Below, one piece after another: positions 45,684-58,942 of a stretch of DNA of 64,000 nt; positions within the stretch are counted from its first letter, which is position 1, and each line of letters opens with the position of its first letter. Origin of the DNA: Umbelopsis ramanniana AG. Lineage: Eukaryota > Mucoromycota > Umbelopsidomycetes > Umbelopsidales > Umbelopsidaceae. The position numbers and the translations under genes were made by a program. The DNA lies in NCBI RefSeq assembly GCF_025399195.1, contig NW_026252089.1:496001-560000 (forward strand), written 5' to 3'. The notes under the pieces were generated by a model, which had not been told where the DNA came from, did no database searches, and saw only the letters and a list, made by a program, of their open reading frames with translations.

Positions 45684-48600
45684 TTACAAAAGAGTTCTAC
45701 TGGGGATAGGGGATGCTTGCCCTTCACGAGTTTTCTTTCGCGCCGGCGATCCAGGTATATTATCCATGTCACTGTCAGTGTCTTGCGAGAGGAGTTGATC
45801 GCGTTTTCGTTGGGCCAATTTAATGTTACGCACACTAGGTGAAAAGAGTGATGGTGTAGGTTCCTGGAACGCCAGTTGACTTGAAAGGGAGGAGTTCGAT
45901 GATGAAAATATCCTATAAATAAAGGCTAATTGTTAGTATGATGGGAACAGTAAGGTTCAGTCATTCTATATTTGATTTCTTACCGTGGTCCTTGATTTAA
46001 TGTCTGACTCTCGAACGACGATGTCAAGTCGTCATTAATAGACGACATAAATTTAGTCTATAAGCAAACAGTCAGTAGGGAATTTAAACAAATGAAACAC
46101 CCCACCCACACTTTACCTCTTTAATTTGATTAAATCGTTCAGCCAAAGCGGGCATTCGGTGGTGCGTAGCTATCTTTACGGCAGCATCCAATGAACGAGA
46201 GAGATGCAATGATTTTGCAATATCAATAGCTCTTTGGGATTTTTCCGCTTTACATGCAAACTGGAAAACGAACGATATAGCAGATTGGGGTCAGCATAGC
46301 CACCTTTTGCAAAAGGTCTTATCTAAGCCATTACGCGTCGTACCTGTATCAACCTTAGTAGTGTCTTGTCCATTTCAACGTCAGCATTGCTGAGTATTTT
46401 GTGGAATTCATCTTCTTGTGAAGTAGCGGTAGCTTCGTCTCGCTCGTGTGTAGACATGATGTTCGTTCGAACATAGCTATGGGAAAAGTAAACATGATCT
46501 GTCAATCCATATGCACGCACCATCATTGCGGTGAATGAATGCCGACTGTGTTACCTTTCTTCTAGCTTGGTGGTCTCTGTGTCCATGTGTAAGAACGGCA
46601 TTTGAAGTATAATGTTGCTTATGACTGGACGAGGGAATGCTGGATACTGGTTGGTCTTGCCCTGCACGATTTTTTTTTTTTTGAATGAGATGAACAATTC
46701 TGCCCTAGAGCTGAAACGTATGTCTTACCTTCAACACTAGACACATTATTTGATCACGTAGTAACCCAACAGGCCAATAATGTTCATCCAAGCCTCTTTC
46801 TTGAGCAACCTTGCTGCCATCAAACACCGGTACCCACGTAGCTTGATCGGGCCGTCTTTGCTTGAAAAGGACGCTTAGAATACCGTTTGAGTCACAAGAC
46901 GCTGGAAGCTACAACCAAAAGAATGTTATCACCCGAGTCCTCCTGATCTCAATAAGCCCCTGACTTACCGATGTTTCTGAAAAGCCAATCCATTGAATGG
47001 TGGCTCCCGGGCTTGTCACCATAACATTTCTTTGTATTGTTTCCATTTTGTCAGTATTGTAAACCAAACACTCCAACTTTGGTTCACCTACAATCATTAC
47101 GTCAATAACCAAACACAACTGCAAATGTCACGTCTGTTTTCGATGCTCACCTTTCACACCAATTCCTCCATGATACACCAATAGGGCAAGATCAGCAGCT
47201 GCAGCAATAGCCACCATGTTGGAAAGGTTAAAGATATGGACTTGAAGTCCAGACAGAGTGAAAATGCGAATGTAGTTGGCAGATGTCGCCACTATCACTG
47301 AAACATCATTGACAGCAAGTGCTAACGGTGATGAAAGAATAGATATTAGTGTCTGCTCTTCAATTGGCGTGCATGGTCACCAAACAATACGCACCAATGA
47401 CTTCCTCTCCGTCAGGTAATCGCATGCTCCATTCAGCATTATCCGCAAGGCCGCCGAGGGCACGATAGTAGATTCTGGATGGGTTCCTACCAGGCTGCTC
47501 TTCGCCTTCATCATTTTCCCTTTGCACAGAATCACTAGCTTCTACAGCGAAAACCGCTCCCTTTTTGCCAAGTGCTGCCATTGAATAGTTGAAGTAATCT
47601 TGGAAATGAAAGTTTCGGTTTTGTGACTTGTCATGGAATTCAACATTGATGACAGAATGAGTTCCTTGGAAAATGGTATAGATCACGCCAACCATATTGA
47701 AAGCCAAATATCGTCTTTCCCCCTCCAATGGCTCTCCTCTATCATTGGTATGCTTGTAAGGCGTTGAGCCTGATTGGAACGGCTGTTGTGGAGCAGAGAG
47801 CAATTGTTGTATGACAGACGTGCTAGCATTCGCACCATTAGTCGACCGGGGTTGGTGTTGTCTGATAGCACCAATATCGGCATCTTCATCGTCGATGACA
47901 AAGTCATCAAGGTCGGACATATTGTCCTCTCCGTCATCTCGATCCATATCATCGATACCTCGCTGTCTTCGACTGCCATTTGGTTCTCGTCGTTCACCAA
48001 AAAGTTCATCAACTTCCTCATGTGAGATAGTAGCGTGGGCCAGAGCTGGATGAGGTAGTGTCTTTTCTTGCATTGGGACAACGTCCTCCCACGTGGTCAT
48101 TTGGCCATATCTATCAGTCTATTATATACAATTAGTATCTGTGAGAACTGAGTTTCTTATGCAGGCCAAAATACATACGAAAGCCAGCACATTTCCAGTG
48201 GGGTGCCATGATAGTCCTGAAACTTCAATTGCATTTTGATACTTGGCCACAATCTCTTTCTCAGAGATATCCCATATACACACTTGACCAGATGTTGTAG
48301 CAGTTGCCAAATAGTTGCCATTAGGTGACCAATCGAGGGTTGTAATATTCTACTCATCCATGTTATTATGTGCTAAATAGAATCAGTAAAACGTTGTAAT
48401 CGGCACCAACCTCATCATGACCATCCTTGAGTACAGCTATGGGTTGCCATGTCCCTCTACCAATCAATTGAACATCTAAAATATACGCCTTTAGTAAACC
48501 ATCTGAATCCATCTGGTATCGGAATTTACGAATATCAATATACCTTTGTTCTTTCCTGGGACTGCAAAGGCAGCGCCATTTGGTCTCCAAGAAACTGTTG

Positions 48601-49455
48601 CCCTGATATTAGAATCTTGATCCGTTGATGGTGCGATCGATGGTAATGTAGCTACACACGAGACGCCGCCTTCCGCACTGTCCAAATCCCACACGCGCAC
48701 TTCACCATCACAGGCAGAAGATATCTAACGAAGATGTTCAGCTCAAATACAGGTACGGAAGTATAAAAAGCCGTATTTTGAATCTCACCAAGAAGTCGCC
48801 TTTAGGATCGAACTCTACACATTTTACGAATTTCTTGTGTCCTTTGATAGGAATGACAATTGAAATATCGTTCACATTGAACATTCTAATAGTCTCTTCA
48901 CTGTGAAAAAAAAAAAACGGCGCTGGTGAGCCTTGACATATCATAACGTCTACCACCATTTCATCCATACTTACTCGGATGCCACAGCAATTTTGGATCC
49001 AGTTGGGCTGTAGCTAATCATGCGAACGGCAGATATGCTTCTTACCAACATCTTTTCGAAATCAAGAGTGCTGTTGCCAAAGACGCAGACAATACCGTCA
49101 TCACCGGCAGTGGCAAAGCTAGAGCGCTACAAGAGCTAACTGTCAGCGTGAGGCAAACGAGTTGAAGGGAGTCACAGGTAATCTTACATGAACGGCAATG
49201 CTTTGTATGGCTTCAGAATGCTTGTCTATGGTTGTAGCTGCTGCATCTCGTTCATCTTTAGCAGTTTTGAAAACTCGAATCAAAGAATCGCTGCCAGCAG
49301 TGATAATTGCACTACATGAAAAGGGGGAAATGTCAAGCCATGCATAGAGGAAGGATCTCCACATCAGAACATAACAATCACCTTCCGTCTACTGTATATT
49401 TTACGACAGTATGCCCTTCCGCATGAGCATAACGCTGATTGAGCGATGGTTTCAT
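45684..49455 (-). CDS. CTF4: Replisome adaptor Ctf4/Mcl1/AND-1
   Basis: Trimeric hub that ties the CMG helicase to DNA polymerase alpha. Sixteen exons on the complement: 49382..49455, 49188..49311, 48975..49126, 48789..48900, 48544..48724, 48411..48502, 48179..48349, 47395..48118, 47151..47321, 46969..47087, 46729..46908, 46555..46661, 46344..46476, 46117..46260, 45984..46057, 45684..45912, giving 928 aa. The N-terminal ~300 residues are WD40 repeats (ITAGSDSLIRVF, FATAGDDGIVCVF, ISSACDGEVRVWD, TATTSGQVCIWD). After an acidic linker comes the second propeller/helical SepB region: FHFQDYFNYSMAALGKKGAVFA, WSMRLPDGEEVI, IQWIGFSETS, then a helical bundle (KTLLRLIQFACKAEKSQRA). A Ser-rich tail follows. 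No HMG box is present, as in fungal members. Confidence 0.93.
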
Positions 49456-49643
49456 GGTGGTAACTATGGTTCTTGAGTACCTGTTGAAATAAGACGCGTC
49501 CCAAAAATTTTGTTCGCGTTCAGGTTTTGGACGCCAAAAAATTAAACCAGCGGGTACGGCTGTGACGGTTGGATGATTTGGTAGGCTTTTGAGTTTATTG
49601 ATGCAAAGGTGATTGAAAATATGCAATGACAAAAACGAGCTTT

Positions 49644-52600
49644 CTATATCCTTGCCCAGTTCTTCTCAGCAACTCTAAATACATGTTGTCCCATAAGTTT
49701 TATGATCAATTCTCCCATCGTTTCCTGTTCTACCACAACCTGTACTGGTCCAGCAGCATATGACTGCCAATACATCTGACTCTCCCCATAAGGTAGAGCT
49801 CCAGATATGGCCGGCTTCGAAGTGGCATTTGAAATGTCCTCCACATCCTCCTCTTCAAGGGTCTGTCCTTTCTGTAATTGCAGCCAAATATCCGCTAGAT
49901 GCTCTTGCAGGTGCTGTCTAGCCACTTCAGCAGAAGGAAGTGAAGCTGGTAACGCAGCCTTGTTGCGCAATGATCCTGCAAGCGTAAAAAGGTATAGATG
50001 GACAGCGGCAGCCTTTGCAAATATGAAAGAATGAATATTTGCTCAAGTTAAAAGTATATACCATATACAATATCGCTCACCATCTCTCTTCGATACGGAT
50101 TGATTTGAGTCATGATTTTATCCCTAATTCCTTCAGATATAAATGTCTTTGGGTGGACAAGGGTATTAGTCAATGGATTGCCTACCATGAATCAACTTGA
50201 TACGATACTGAATGTATGTTAAAGGGTATACTCACTTGAGATCGCTTCATATGAGATATCCAAAATAAGATGTTTCGTTCGTGGTCGATGATAGAAGCGT
50301 AAATATCGCGTGGAAATGGTGCTTTTGTTAATCGAGGTTCACTTGCACTCAAATTAAAGAGCTCTCCAACTGTATCTAGTCGCTTTCGAAGATTTTTTGA
50401 AGCTATTTCCGTTTCTTCGAAGGTTATTTGCCATCTTTTCGATGTCGTATTGTCATGGCAAGCTAAAGAAGCAACTTGGAAGTAATAGATACCGGTATCC
50501 ATGATCAGCACGGCCAATTGCTTGCGCATTTCTTCTCGCGCCCACATCGGCCAGAAAAGATAATTGATGATCATGACCACGAACACAGCGACGATGGCGG
50601 TAACGGTTCGTTTCCAGACAACTTCAAATGTTGACTCGTTGTAGGGGTCTGAATAACCAGTATTGACAACGACAACCAATGTGAGAAGAGATATTAATCC
50701 AATTCTCGGATATTTGCTTCCCAGAAAAATAAACCAGAATGGACCAGCAAAGATGAGAACCATAACAGACAAAACGTATGGATTGGTTCGATCTGCTGCT
50801 AGAAGAGCTATAAAACCCCATACAGCACCGATGATAGTAGCGACTGTTCGATAGAAAGACTGAACTAGCGTGGATCCTATGGTGAAATTGCTAATGACCA
50901 TACCGGAAAGTAAAGCCCATTGTCCATGATTATAGTTGTACCATGCGTTAAGGCCAGGAATTGGTAACCAAGCTGGAAGAGCAAGTATTTCCATGGAAAT
51001 AGCAAACTTCATTGCATATTGTGTTGGACCATACTGAAACCATCTAGTTAGCGACAACATGGCTCTATTCCACCAGTATCGTCCAGGGGCATTTTGGAGA
51101 GGTACTTCATAAACAGTTTCAACGTCGTCCAGATCATCATCTTTCTCTGTAATCACAGTCTCTGGATCTTGGCGCATCCGGGATGCTGTTCGTCGCATAT
51201 CTGGTAATACGACGATGTCTTGATTTTCCATGATGGCTTGCGTGGCAGGAGACGTACTTCCTTTGGCAAGTCGGCTGGTTTTAGTTAATAGCTTCTTAAA
51301 CGTAACTTTAGGCATCCAGATCCTTGGATACTTTGTTCTTTTTGAAACCAGCTCCTTCGTGTATTGATCCAGTTTCAATATTTCGTGACCACATTCCAAC
51401 AGAGTAAATACCAAGGTATACACCAGGTAATGCTCTTCCCTGGGGTGAGTGTTATGTTTGTCTATGCCGTCTTGGATGATAGCTTCAACTTTTTTGAATT
51501 CGTCCAGCGCTGTCGACATCAACTGTTGAAGACCATTCGAAGTACATGATGATAGTGATTGATCGTCCTCGACATAATCCATAAGCTCTGCATGAGACGA
51601 GAATACTTTTCTTTTGGTCATCCGATATTGAATGGCGCAGAAGCATTTGCAGCACACTAACAAGAAGGCATTGATGTGAGGGCTAATCGACTGTTGAATA
51701 ACAGGGAGAAGCTTGTAATCTATTCTCTGCACTGTCGAGTACGGCGAATTGGAATGTGTCAAGTACTCTCTACTTGCTGCAGATCGACGACGCCGAAGAT
51801 GTTGCTCACGTAGTGGATCTTCGGAATCTATTGTTAAAATCGTAGCTGGAACTCCTAGATGTCTGTCATTCGAGCGAGCAGCACCGAGTTGAGAGGCAAT
51901 TTTGCTAGTAACAATTAATTTTCTTTCTTGTTCCACAGCTAGAGTTGTGCTAGCCAGAATAGAGGCTATTTTTTCCAGTGATTCCGTTGTGGATTTGTAC
52001 CATGCAGCCGAATAATGGGACACCACCAACTCGTATTTCGCCTCCGATGCGGCTTTCCGAAGACTACTCATATCGCCTTGCAATTTGACTTTTGCTTCCT
52101 TCATAGCGGTGATACCTGAAGAGGTGTTTTCTGAAACTTCCTCAAGCATAAACTCTTGTTGAATCGAAGTTAAAGCCGTCCTCGTTGAGTAGAAGGCATT
52201 GTACAGCGACTCCCTAGAATACAAAGTCAGCCAAAAAACGTTTCGTGTTGCGGTCAAGTCAAAATTGTCTTGCGAGGACTTACTCAAAGGCCTTTGCTGC
52301 TGTTTCCGGCCAGATGAAGAGATTGACAACTAACGCAATTACGCCTCCAAGTAGTGTGGGATATATGATGGTGAATAGCATCATAATGTTATAAGAGGTG
52401 GCATCTAGCTGTTTTGTCAAGGTGAAGAAGACCAATACGAATGCTTGTAGTGAAGGCGTAAACAATCTCGGGTACTTGAGACGATAGTATGCTATGACAA
52501 AAATAGCTGTGAAGTATGCGATAGCTGCTATAACAGAACCACCATTATCGTATAGTGGAACACCGTAGATTATTCGAGCCCGATTGTACAAGGTAATCAA

Positions 52601-52984
52601 ATACCCTATGATGCCACACCATAGGGCAGACATCACCATCATGCAAAAGTTCAACCAGATCTGTTCTATCTGACATCCTATGGTGGTGCCCGCATGGAAG
52701 AATAGCGAGCCCAGAGGAAGCAGATACGAGACGGCGCCCATAGCTGCTGAAACTTTCGGGATAAGACATAGGATACTGCAGATTTCATAACCTAAGGTTG
52801 CTTTGAAGACTTTTTTCCATAAAGATCTATTTTGAATGAACCATTCCTTGTAAATGGCCTTCAATTTTGAGTTCATTAGGAGACGGGGGGCCTTTCCGTT
52901 CGGGTTTGGCCGAAGAGCGCCTTTTAACCAAGATAAAAATTCCGCTGTTTGGTGAACCGACGCATGAACGTGAAACCCGGTCAA
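49644..52984 (-). CDS. FUSC/ArAE-type membrane transporter (DUF2421 family)
   Basis: Large membrane protein related to aromatic-acid exporters and fungal brefeldin-sensitivity/fusaric-acid-resistance proteins. Exons on the complement are 52284..52984, 50236..52213, 50062..50146 and 49644..49975, giving 1031 aa. Two hydrophobic clusters, each with about six helices, lie at ~45-235 (for example LGYEICSILCLIPKVSAAMG) and ~640-790 (PAWLPIPGL through NYLFWPMWAREEMRK), separated by a soluble ~400-residue part with a coiled region. The C-terminal exons supply INPYRREMVSDIVYGSLRNK followed by ALPASLP, which fits the conserved end of DUF2421 proteins, so I joined them rather than call a separate 127-aa gene. 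The substrate is unknown. It is upstream of CTF4 by 190 bp, same strand. Confidence 0.85.
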
Positions 52985-53694
52985 AGCTTGCTAATGAAGC
53001 GTTCCTTCCTTCAAGGCTATAGAAGTCCACCGAATAACTTTATTGCACATTAGCTTTACCCAAGTTTTTTCAACAAACACATGTTATAATTTTGACAAAC
53101 TGTCTCTTTCAATCCGTCGTATATATACACTGTATTTTATATTTTTTCGGCGATTGAACATCGGACCCTCTCCATTATTGGCTATCTACTGTTGTGCTTG
53201 TGACAGGCTGCAATCTGACTCGCACTCCGAGGTACGGTTCATGTTAAGCAGTGATTGGAACAGCAACACTGGCGCACTAAGAACTCAGTGCATGAAATAC
53301 CGTCACAATCAATGTTCGGCATATACCATAGCCGAAGTCTCGTCTTTAGGAAGGACCATTACCCGAAGTTGGAAGAAAGTAACAGGCATTCCCAGGGGAG
53401 TTACATTTTTGGCACTTTTTGTGGGTGGTTTTGCACTTCGGCACAGGGGATTTTCGCTGTGTAGCTACGTGCCTACCTGCACATGTTTATGAGGATCCAC
53501 GTCGCATTTCTCTAGTTCTTACGTACACAGCGTTGCTCAAAAGCGCTCCGCTCGCAATCTTAAATGAGGCCAAAGCAAATTGTAGTGCTTTGGACGGCAC
53601 GTGTCCGGAGCTCAAATGCACAGCCCATAGACGCACTGGCATTTCCGGATAAAACAAACTCAGTTTGGGACAAGCAAAGGCAGCATACTTTAAC
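52985..53694. promoter_or_regulatory. Divergent intergenic region, FUSC transporter / BZZ1
   Basis: 710 bp between divergent starts. A TATATATA stretch lies at about 53119-53127. A 149-codon plus-strand frame (53043-53492) crosses it, but it has biased Cys/Ser composition, no domain signal and would cover the promoter. Confidence 0.5.
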
Positions 53695-56668
53695 ATGACG
53701 ACATTTGGTACCGATCTGAAGGTAAGGCGTCTAATGATATGACTCGCGTAGCCATTCAGTACCTATATCGCTAACGTGAACAACTTGTATTGATGCAGGA
53801 TCAAGTGCCTCTAATCGCTGATCATGTAGGGGATGGCATAGCATTTCTAGACGAATTCCGCAGCTTTACAAAAGATAGATTACAATTAGAAAAGGAATAT
53901 GCTCAGAAGTTGGAGGGTTTATGCCGCAAGTATAACTCAAAAAGGCAAAAGGTCACCACAAGGTCTTCATCGGCACAACCGGCGCGACAAGACGATGAAT
54001 GGGACTGGACAGACAAATCCAGGTATGTTACGCACACACGTGTACACTTGGATCGCTTGGATAACTTATGGATGCTTCCACTTAGTACAACATCCAATGC
54101 CTGGACTTCGTTATTGCAACAAACTGAAGTAGTTGCAAGAACGCGTCAGCAACTCTCTGAAGACATGTCCTCTGGTATTGTCGATGTGCTTAAAGCCGTA
54201 GCAACGAAGAAGGAGGAAGCTAGAAAAAAGGTAATAAATGCATTCAAATACATTTTTCAAGAGCTTGTTACCCGGTACTGACCAGACAACGCATATACTA
54301 GCACGTCGCCTTTTACCAAAAACTCAGGATGGACCGTGACAAGGCATATGGGGAAAAAGATAAGGCAAAACAAGCTTATGATGATGCTTGTGCGGAAGTA
54401 GAGAACCTAAGAGCTAAAATAGATCGCGGCACTGGCGATCAAGACAAGGTAACGGTTTGATGCATCCAGGGTGCTCCTCTAATTATTATGGATTAATCTC
54501 ATGGATTTCTTTAGCTCCACCGACAATTTGAACAAGCCATTGCCGACTGCCACAACGCAAAGGTACATGAGATTGGCATTGGACTTCAGTGACCAACACA
54601 AAACTTACGAAGCTCTCTTAGAATATTTATATCCTTTCAATTGGGGTTGCAAATGCTGCAAAAGAAAAATATTTTGATACCGACATACCCGGCCTATCCA
54701 ACGTAGGTACAATGTGTTTAGACATATCTTCATAGAATGTACATTGGTGGCTTATATCTTTATGTTTCAGCGTCTTCAAGAGTTGAATGAAACACGCATT
54801 TTGACTGGACAACAGCTACTTCAAAATTATATCTCGTTAGACATCAAGGCACTTAGTGCTTCAATAGATCATGTCAAAAGTGCTTCAGATGTGGTGAGCA
54901 AGGTTGATCCAGAGGTCGACGCTGCCGTGTTTGTGCGAAAAGCTATCGAAAGGGCTCATTTTGACAAGGATTCGCAAGCGCATTTCACATTTATGCCTTG
55001 GAACGGCGGAGGCAATCCATCTGTGATTATAGATCGAGTGAGGAACTTTTATAATTGCCTTCCCCGGTCATGACAGTCCTACATAATGAATACTAACAAT
55101 AAAGGTCTTTTAGGACGAGACGATGCAAGTCGATGATACCGCAGCCATTTTCCTGAACAACACTCTTGTCAAAAACACGAGAAAGTTGAATGAAGTGAAC
55201 AGTGAATTGAAGAAAAAGATGCAAGAAGTCACTGTTCTCAAGGAGAAAGTGGCCTCATTCGCACAAGCGCCAAAATATGGAGCCTATGATGAGGTTAATG
55301 AGGTACAGATGCTGTATAGAACGGGCGAGTCTTGTATAACATTTGTAACGAAAGTCACTGAACGCATATCAATATTTCCAACAACAGGTACTTTCGGATG
55401 TACAGCGGCATGTGTCAGTGATAGCAACCTACCAGGCAAAGTACAAAGCGGAAATAGCACTGATTACAGCGAGCATAGGAGGTAGGTATTTTAAGATTAC
55501 GAAATGAAACTATTACTACTAAAAAGTATATCCCCTAATTGATAACTACTTGATAGATGCTGGTTTGCAAGCCAAAGCACACGAGTTCAAGCCGACATCA
55601 TTCACAATACCTACAACGTGCGACTATTGCGAAACTACGGTGTGGGGTCTCGCTAAGCAGGATGTGACATGCAAAGGTATGTATTAAGGTGGCAAATGCT
55701 TCTTAATGTATAGAGTAGCGCTAACCAAGCGGCGACAGCATGTGGATATAACTGCCACGCGAAGTGTGAGATGAAAGTACCGCCTAATTGTACCAGAGTG
55801 AAAGGTAAAATTGATCGACAAAAATCTATGAGTCGCCGTGAAAGCTTTAGGTCACAATCTGCTGGACCAGATAGACCGTCGCCGGACTCAACGCCGTCTC
55901 TGGCCGTATCATCTAACCCAGCATCACTTGGCCGCGCATATGCGATTTACGACTACGATGCAGTCAATGAGGATGAAATCAGTATACGAGAAGGCAATGA
56001 AGTTACGATTGTTGAAGGTGACGGTAAGTGCTTGAGCACGAATTGGTATTATGCATAAGAAAGCAAATGACTCAAACTGCTGCTAATGGACGTAGATGGT
56101 TCTGGTTGGATAAAGGTAAACATATTACCATTCAGTGAAGTAGGTATATCAATTTTTTTAATCAATCGTACTTTTTATTAGATACGCCTTAATTCCAATC
56201 AAGGACTAGTTCCAGCAAACTACATTGAAACAACAACAGCAGACAAAGTGTCGCTGGATGCCGTAGAGGATGAAGTAAACTATGATACCCATGATATGAC
56301 CCCACTTCCAAATGACAACGAAACGGCGCCTCTCGCAGACAATAATGAATATGGTAAATGCACTACAAATATGAGAATAGTAAAGAGTCTTAACCATATA
56401 TTGAATCGTGGCTCTACACAGTCATAGCCCTCTATGACTTTGAAGCACAGTCAGCCGAAGAACTCTCATTGAAGGAAGGAGATCGCATTATTTTATTAAG
56501 CAGAGATGAAGGCGGATGGTGGCATGGTAAGCTATAGGACCGTTTAGGAAATGAACTACAGCTGGTCGTGTAGTATACCTGTCTTCAGTTGACTGAGAAA
56601 ACTTTTTGAAATTTTCAGGTAATTTAAATGGGAATATCGGCATTTTTCCTTCCAACTATGTCGAATAA
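53695..56668 (+). CDS. BZZ1: Bzz1-like F-BAR, C1 and double SH3 protein
   Basis: Membrane-curving adaptor of actin patches and endocytosis. Fifteen exons: 53695..53721, 53799..54022, 54086..54230, 54302..54448, 54515..54562, 54622..54702, 54771..55037, 55114..55302, 55388..55481, 55557..55676, 55739..56023, 56096..56115, 56182..56353, 56422..56526, 56619..56668, giving 657 aa. The F-BAR domain (~1-330) begins FGTDLKDQVPLIADH and includes FTKDRLQLEKEYAQKL. A C1 zinc-binding domain follows (~411-465: HEFKPTSFTIPTTCDYC, then CGYNCHAKCEMKVPPNC). SH3-1 starts AYAIYDYDAVNEDEISI (~514) and SH3-2 VIALYDFEAQSAEELSL (~607); both end in PxNYxE. The 54023-54085 intron is a stop-free multiple of three; removing it gives the expected DKSSTTSNAWT junction. 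Confidence 0.93.
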
Positions 56669-56959
56669 AGAGATATGTAATATTTCTAATCAAATAAAGC
56701 TCACAATCCTTTGGATCACAAAGCTGAGTATCCCCTATGAATCAAACGATAATCAAAAGTGGGGCGATGGATTTAGAGCGGAGGAACAATTTTTCCGTCT
56801 GCAAAGGAGTCGCGGTACAGCACACAGCTTTCCAGAGTGACGTTCAAGAAATCGGACTCGGAATTATAAACCGTATAAAAAAAAAAAAACCGAAATTTTG
56901 CTATTTCAGTCAAAACAGGGTACCTTTTTCTAAGAAAAAAAAATCTCATCACTTCAAAG

Positions 56960-58133
56960 ATGGATACCGTACTGGAAATTTTGGACCCACTTGTGTTTGA
57001 TTCTATTTACGCAAAGATTCTCCCAGCACCCGTTTTGGCCAATGCAACTTCCAGTGTAGCCATCACTTCCGCATTGTCTCGCGACAACGACTTCAGAATC
57101 GCTCTGAGCATCTTCACACTCGTCACTCTCGGCGGATGGTTCTTCTACTTGGCTGCTGCTAGCTTTTCCTACTTTTTCTTGTTCGATCATGAAATAATGA
57201 AGCATCCAAAGTTCTTGAAGAACCAAGTCAGTCTGGAAATTGATTGCGCTGTCAAGGCAGTTCCGGGCTTCGTTTGTAAGTGACTTTTTTGCAAAGAAGA
57301 TACTTGTCGAGCCATCAACGTATAGAATATTAATTGGGCTTTTCCATCGTTAGTGTTCACTGTCCCATGGTTCTGGGGTGAAGTCAAGGGTTATTCCAAG
57401 CTTTATAGTGACCCCCAAGCCTATGGAGGTATCCCCTATATGCTTTTCAGCATTGTTGCCTTCCTTGTGTTTACCGATTTTGGCATCTACTGGATCCATC
57501 GTTGGCTCCACCATCCTGTTCTTTACAAGCGTCTTCACAAGGTACAAACAATCTCTCTTTGTTTATGATTTTCCTATCACATTAGGATTTGTTAATTGTA
57601 TATCCATGATGCTGACGTATTATACCGTAGCCCCATCACAAATGGATCGTCCCGACTCCTTTCGCTTCCCATGCTTTCCATCCTCTTGATGGTTATGCGC
57701 AATCGGTTCCATACCATTTGTTTGTATACGTTGTTCCCATGCAAAAGTGGCTCTATATCGCCGTTTTCATGTTCGTCAACGTCTGGACAGTCATGATTCA
57801 TGATGGTAAGGCAATCAGTTTGTACTACCGTAGGCTCGGACTTTCATATCGGATAAACCACTGACACTGAATTGTTATTTAGGCAACTATATGCTTCGTT
57901 CCAAGATCATTAACTCCAGCGCTCATCATTCTGTCCATCATTTGTACTTTAACTACAACTATGGTCAATACTTCACCTTCTGGGATCGTGCATTTGGATC
58001 CCACCGTCAACCCACTGAAGAGCAATACAATAGCATGCTCCGCAACGATCAAAAGGTGTGGGCCAAGCAAGCTGTTGATGCTGAAAACATTGAGAAGGAA
58101 AGTTTGCAGGCCAACAAGGTGAAGGCCAATTAA
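56960..58133 (+). CDS. ERG3: Delta7-sterol 5(6)-desaturase (C-5 sterol desaturase)
   Basis: Di-iron ER enzyme that introduces the C5-C6 double bond in ergosterol synthesis. Exons are 56960..57275, 57354..57541, 57631..57805 and 57883..58133, giving 309 aa. It belongs to the fatty-acid-hydroxylase superfamily. The three histidine clusters are present: HRWLHHP, HKPHHKW (formed across an intron) and [41 protein letters not shown] after the second box distinguishes ERG3 from C-4 methyl oxidase (ERG25). Several hydrophobic helices precede and separate the boxes. The protein is shorter than yeast Erg3 (about 365 aa), mainly at the N terminus. Azole and polyene response often depends on this gene in fungi. 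Confidence 0.93.
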
Positions 58134-58942
58134 GCATTACCAAGAAATCATTTCTATTCCATTTTTGTGATCTACATCGTACTCATTAATATCCCATATT
58201 CCGATTTATTTATCATATGTTGGCTGCGGCTACACATGACTTACACTCCCCACTCGTCTGAACGATACCAACCGCCGTAAGGCAGTGTTGGGAATTTTTG
58301 TTTCAATCGATCCGATCGCGATCAATCTTTTCATTTATTCTTCTTGTTAAGGAAACACTGATAGGCCTTATGACTAGTGCTTGTTTCCAATGAAAGATCG
58401 TGTTAATTTCTTCCCTTTGTCCTAATTTATTAAGCGCTTGCTTTTTCATTAATACTAGACGCAAGTGTTGTAATGATTGGTAAAGGAACCCATCCAAATA
58501 AATGTTCAGATTCACCTAATATGGACGATAATAAAATGGTATCCGGGCCTGTTTGACAGTACAAGCATTTGTAGATCATTGGTAAATTATCTGAAAAGGT
58601 ATACATTGGTGGCAGCCATGTGTTTAGCCAATACATCAGCAGTCAGGTTTATTATTACTTCCATGTATCAGACCGTCTTTGTCACAACTATGTGATGCGC
58701 ACGCCGTACACCCCCACAAATGCATTTGCTTTACTTCAAAATTCATACGAAATAACCATTTGTCCACTCCGCCACCGACTTACGTGTACAAGGAGTGGAG
58801 TTCAGCTGGGGTGTGGCGGACCAGCAACTCCGCCAGCCAACGACGCTATAACCTCATTGTCACGAGCTATTTAAGGAAGAATTTCCATTACTTCTCGTCA
58901 CTAGTTACTTCTTTCCGATACTACAACTCCATATTACATATT
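58134..58942. other. Intergenic region, no gene recognised
   Basis: About 800 bp between ERG3 and the SDR gene, both plus strand. A 10-bp palindrome GATCGCGATC is at 58314-58323. An open frame runs into the SDR ATG but has no upstream start with support. No RNA gene is seen. Confidence 0.45.

Noticed and set aside
50062-50113. Separate 127-aa gene starting at 50113
   Set aside because: A better model splices this exon to the upstream FUSC transporter, restoring its conserved C terminus.
53043-53492. 149-codon plus-strand frame upstream of BZZ1
   Set aside because: Low-complexity Ser/Cys composition, no similarity signal, and it would occupy the divergent promoter.
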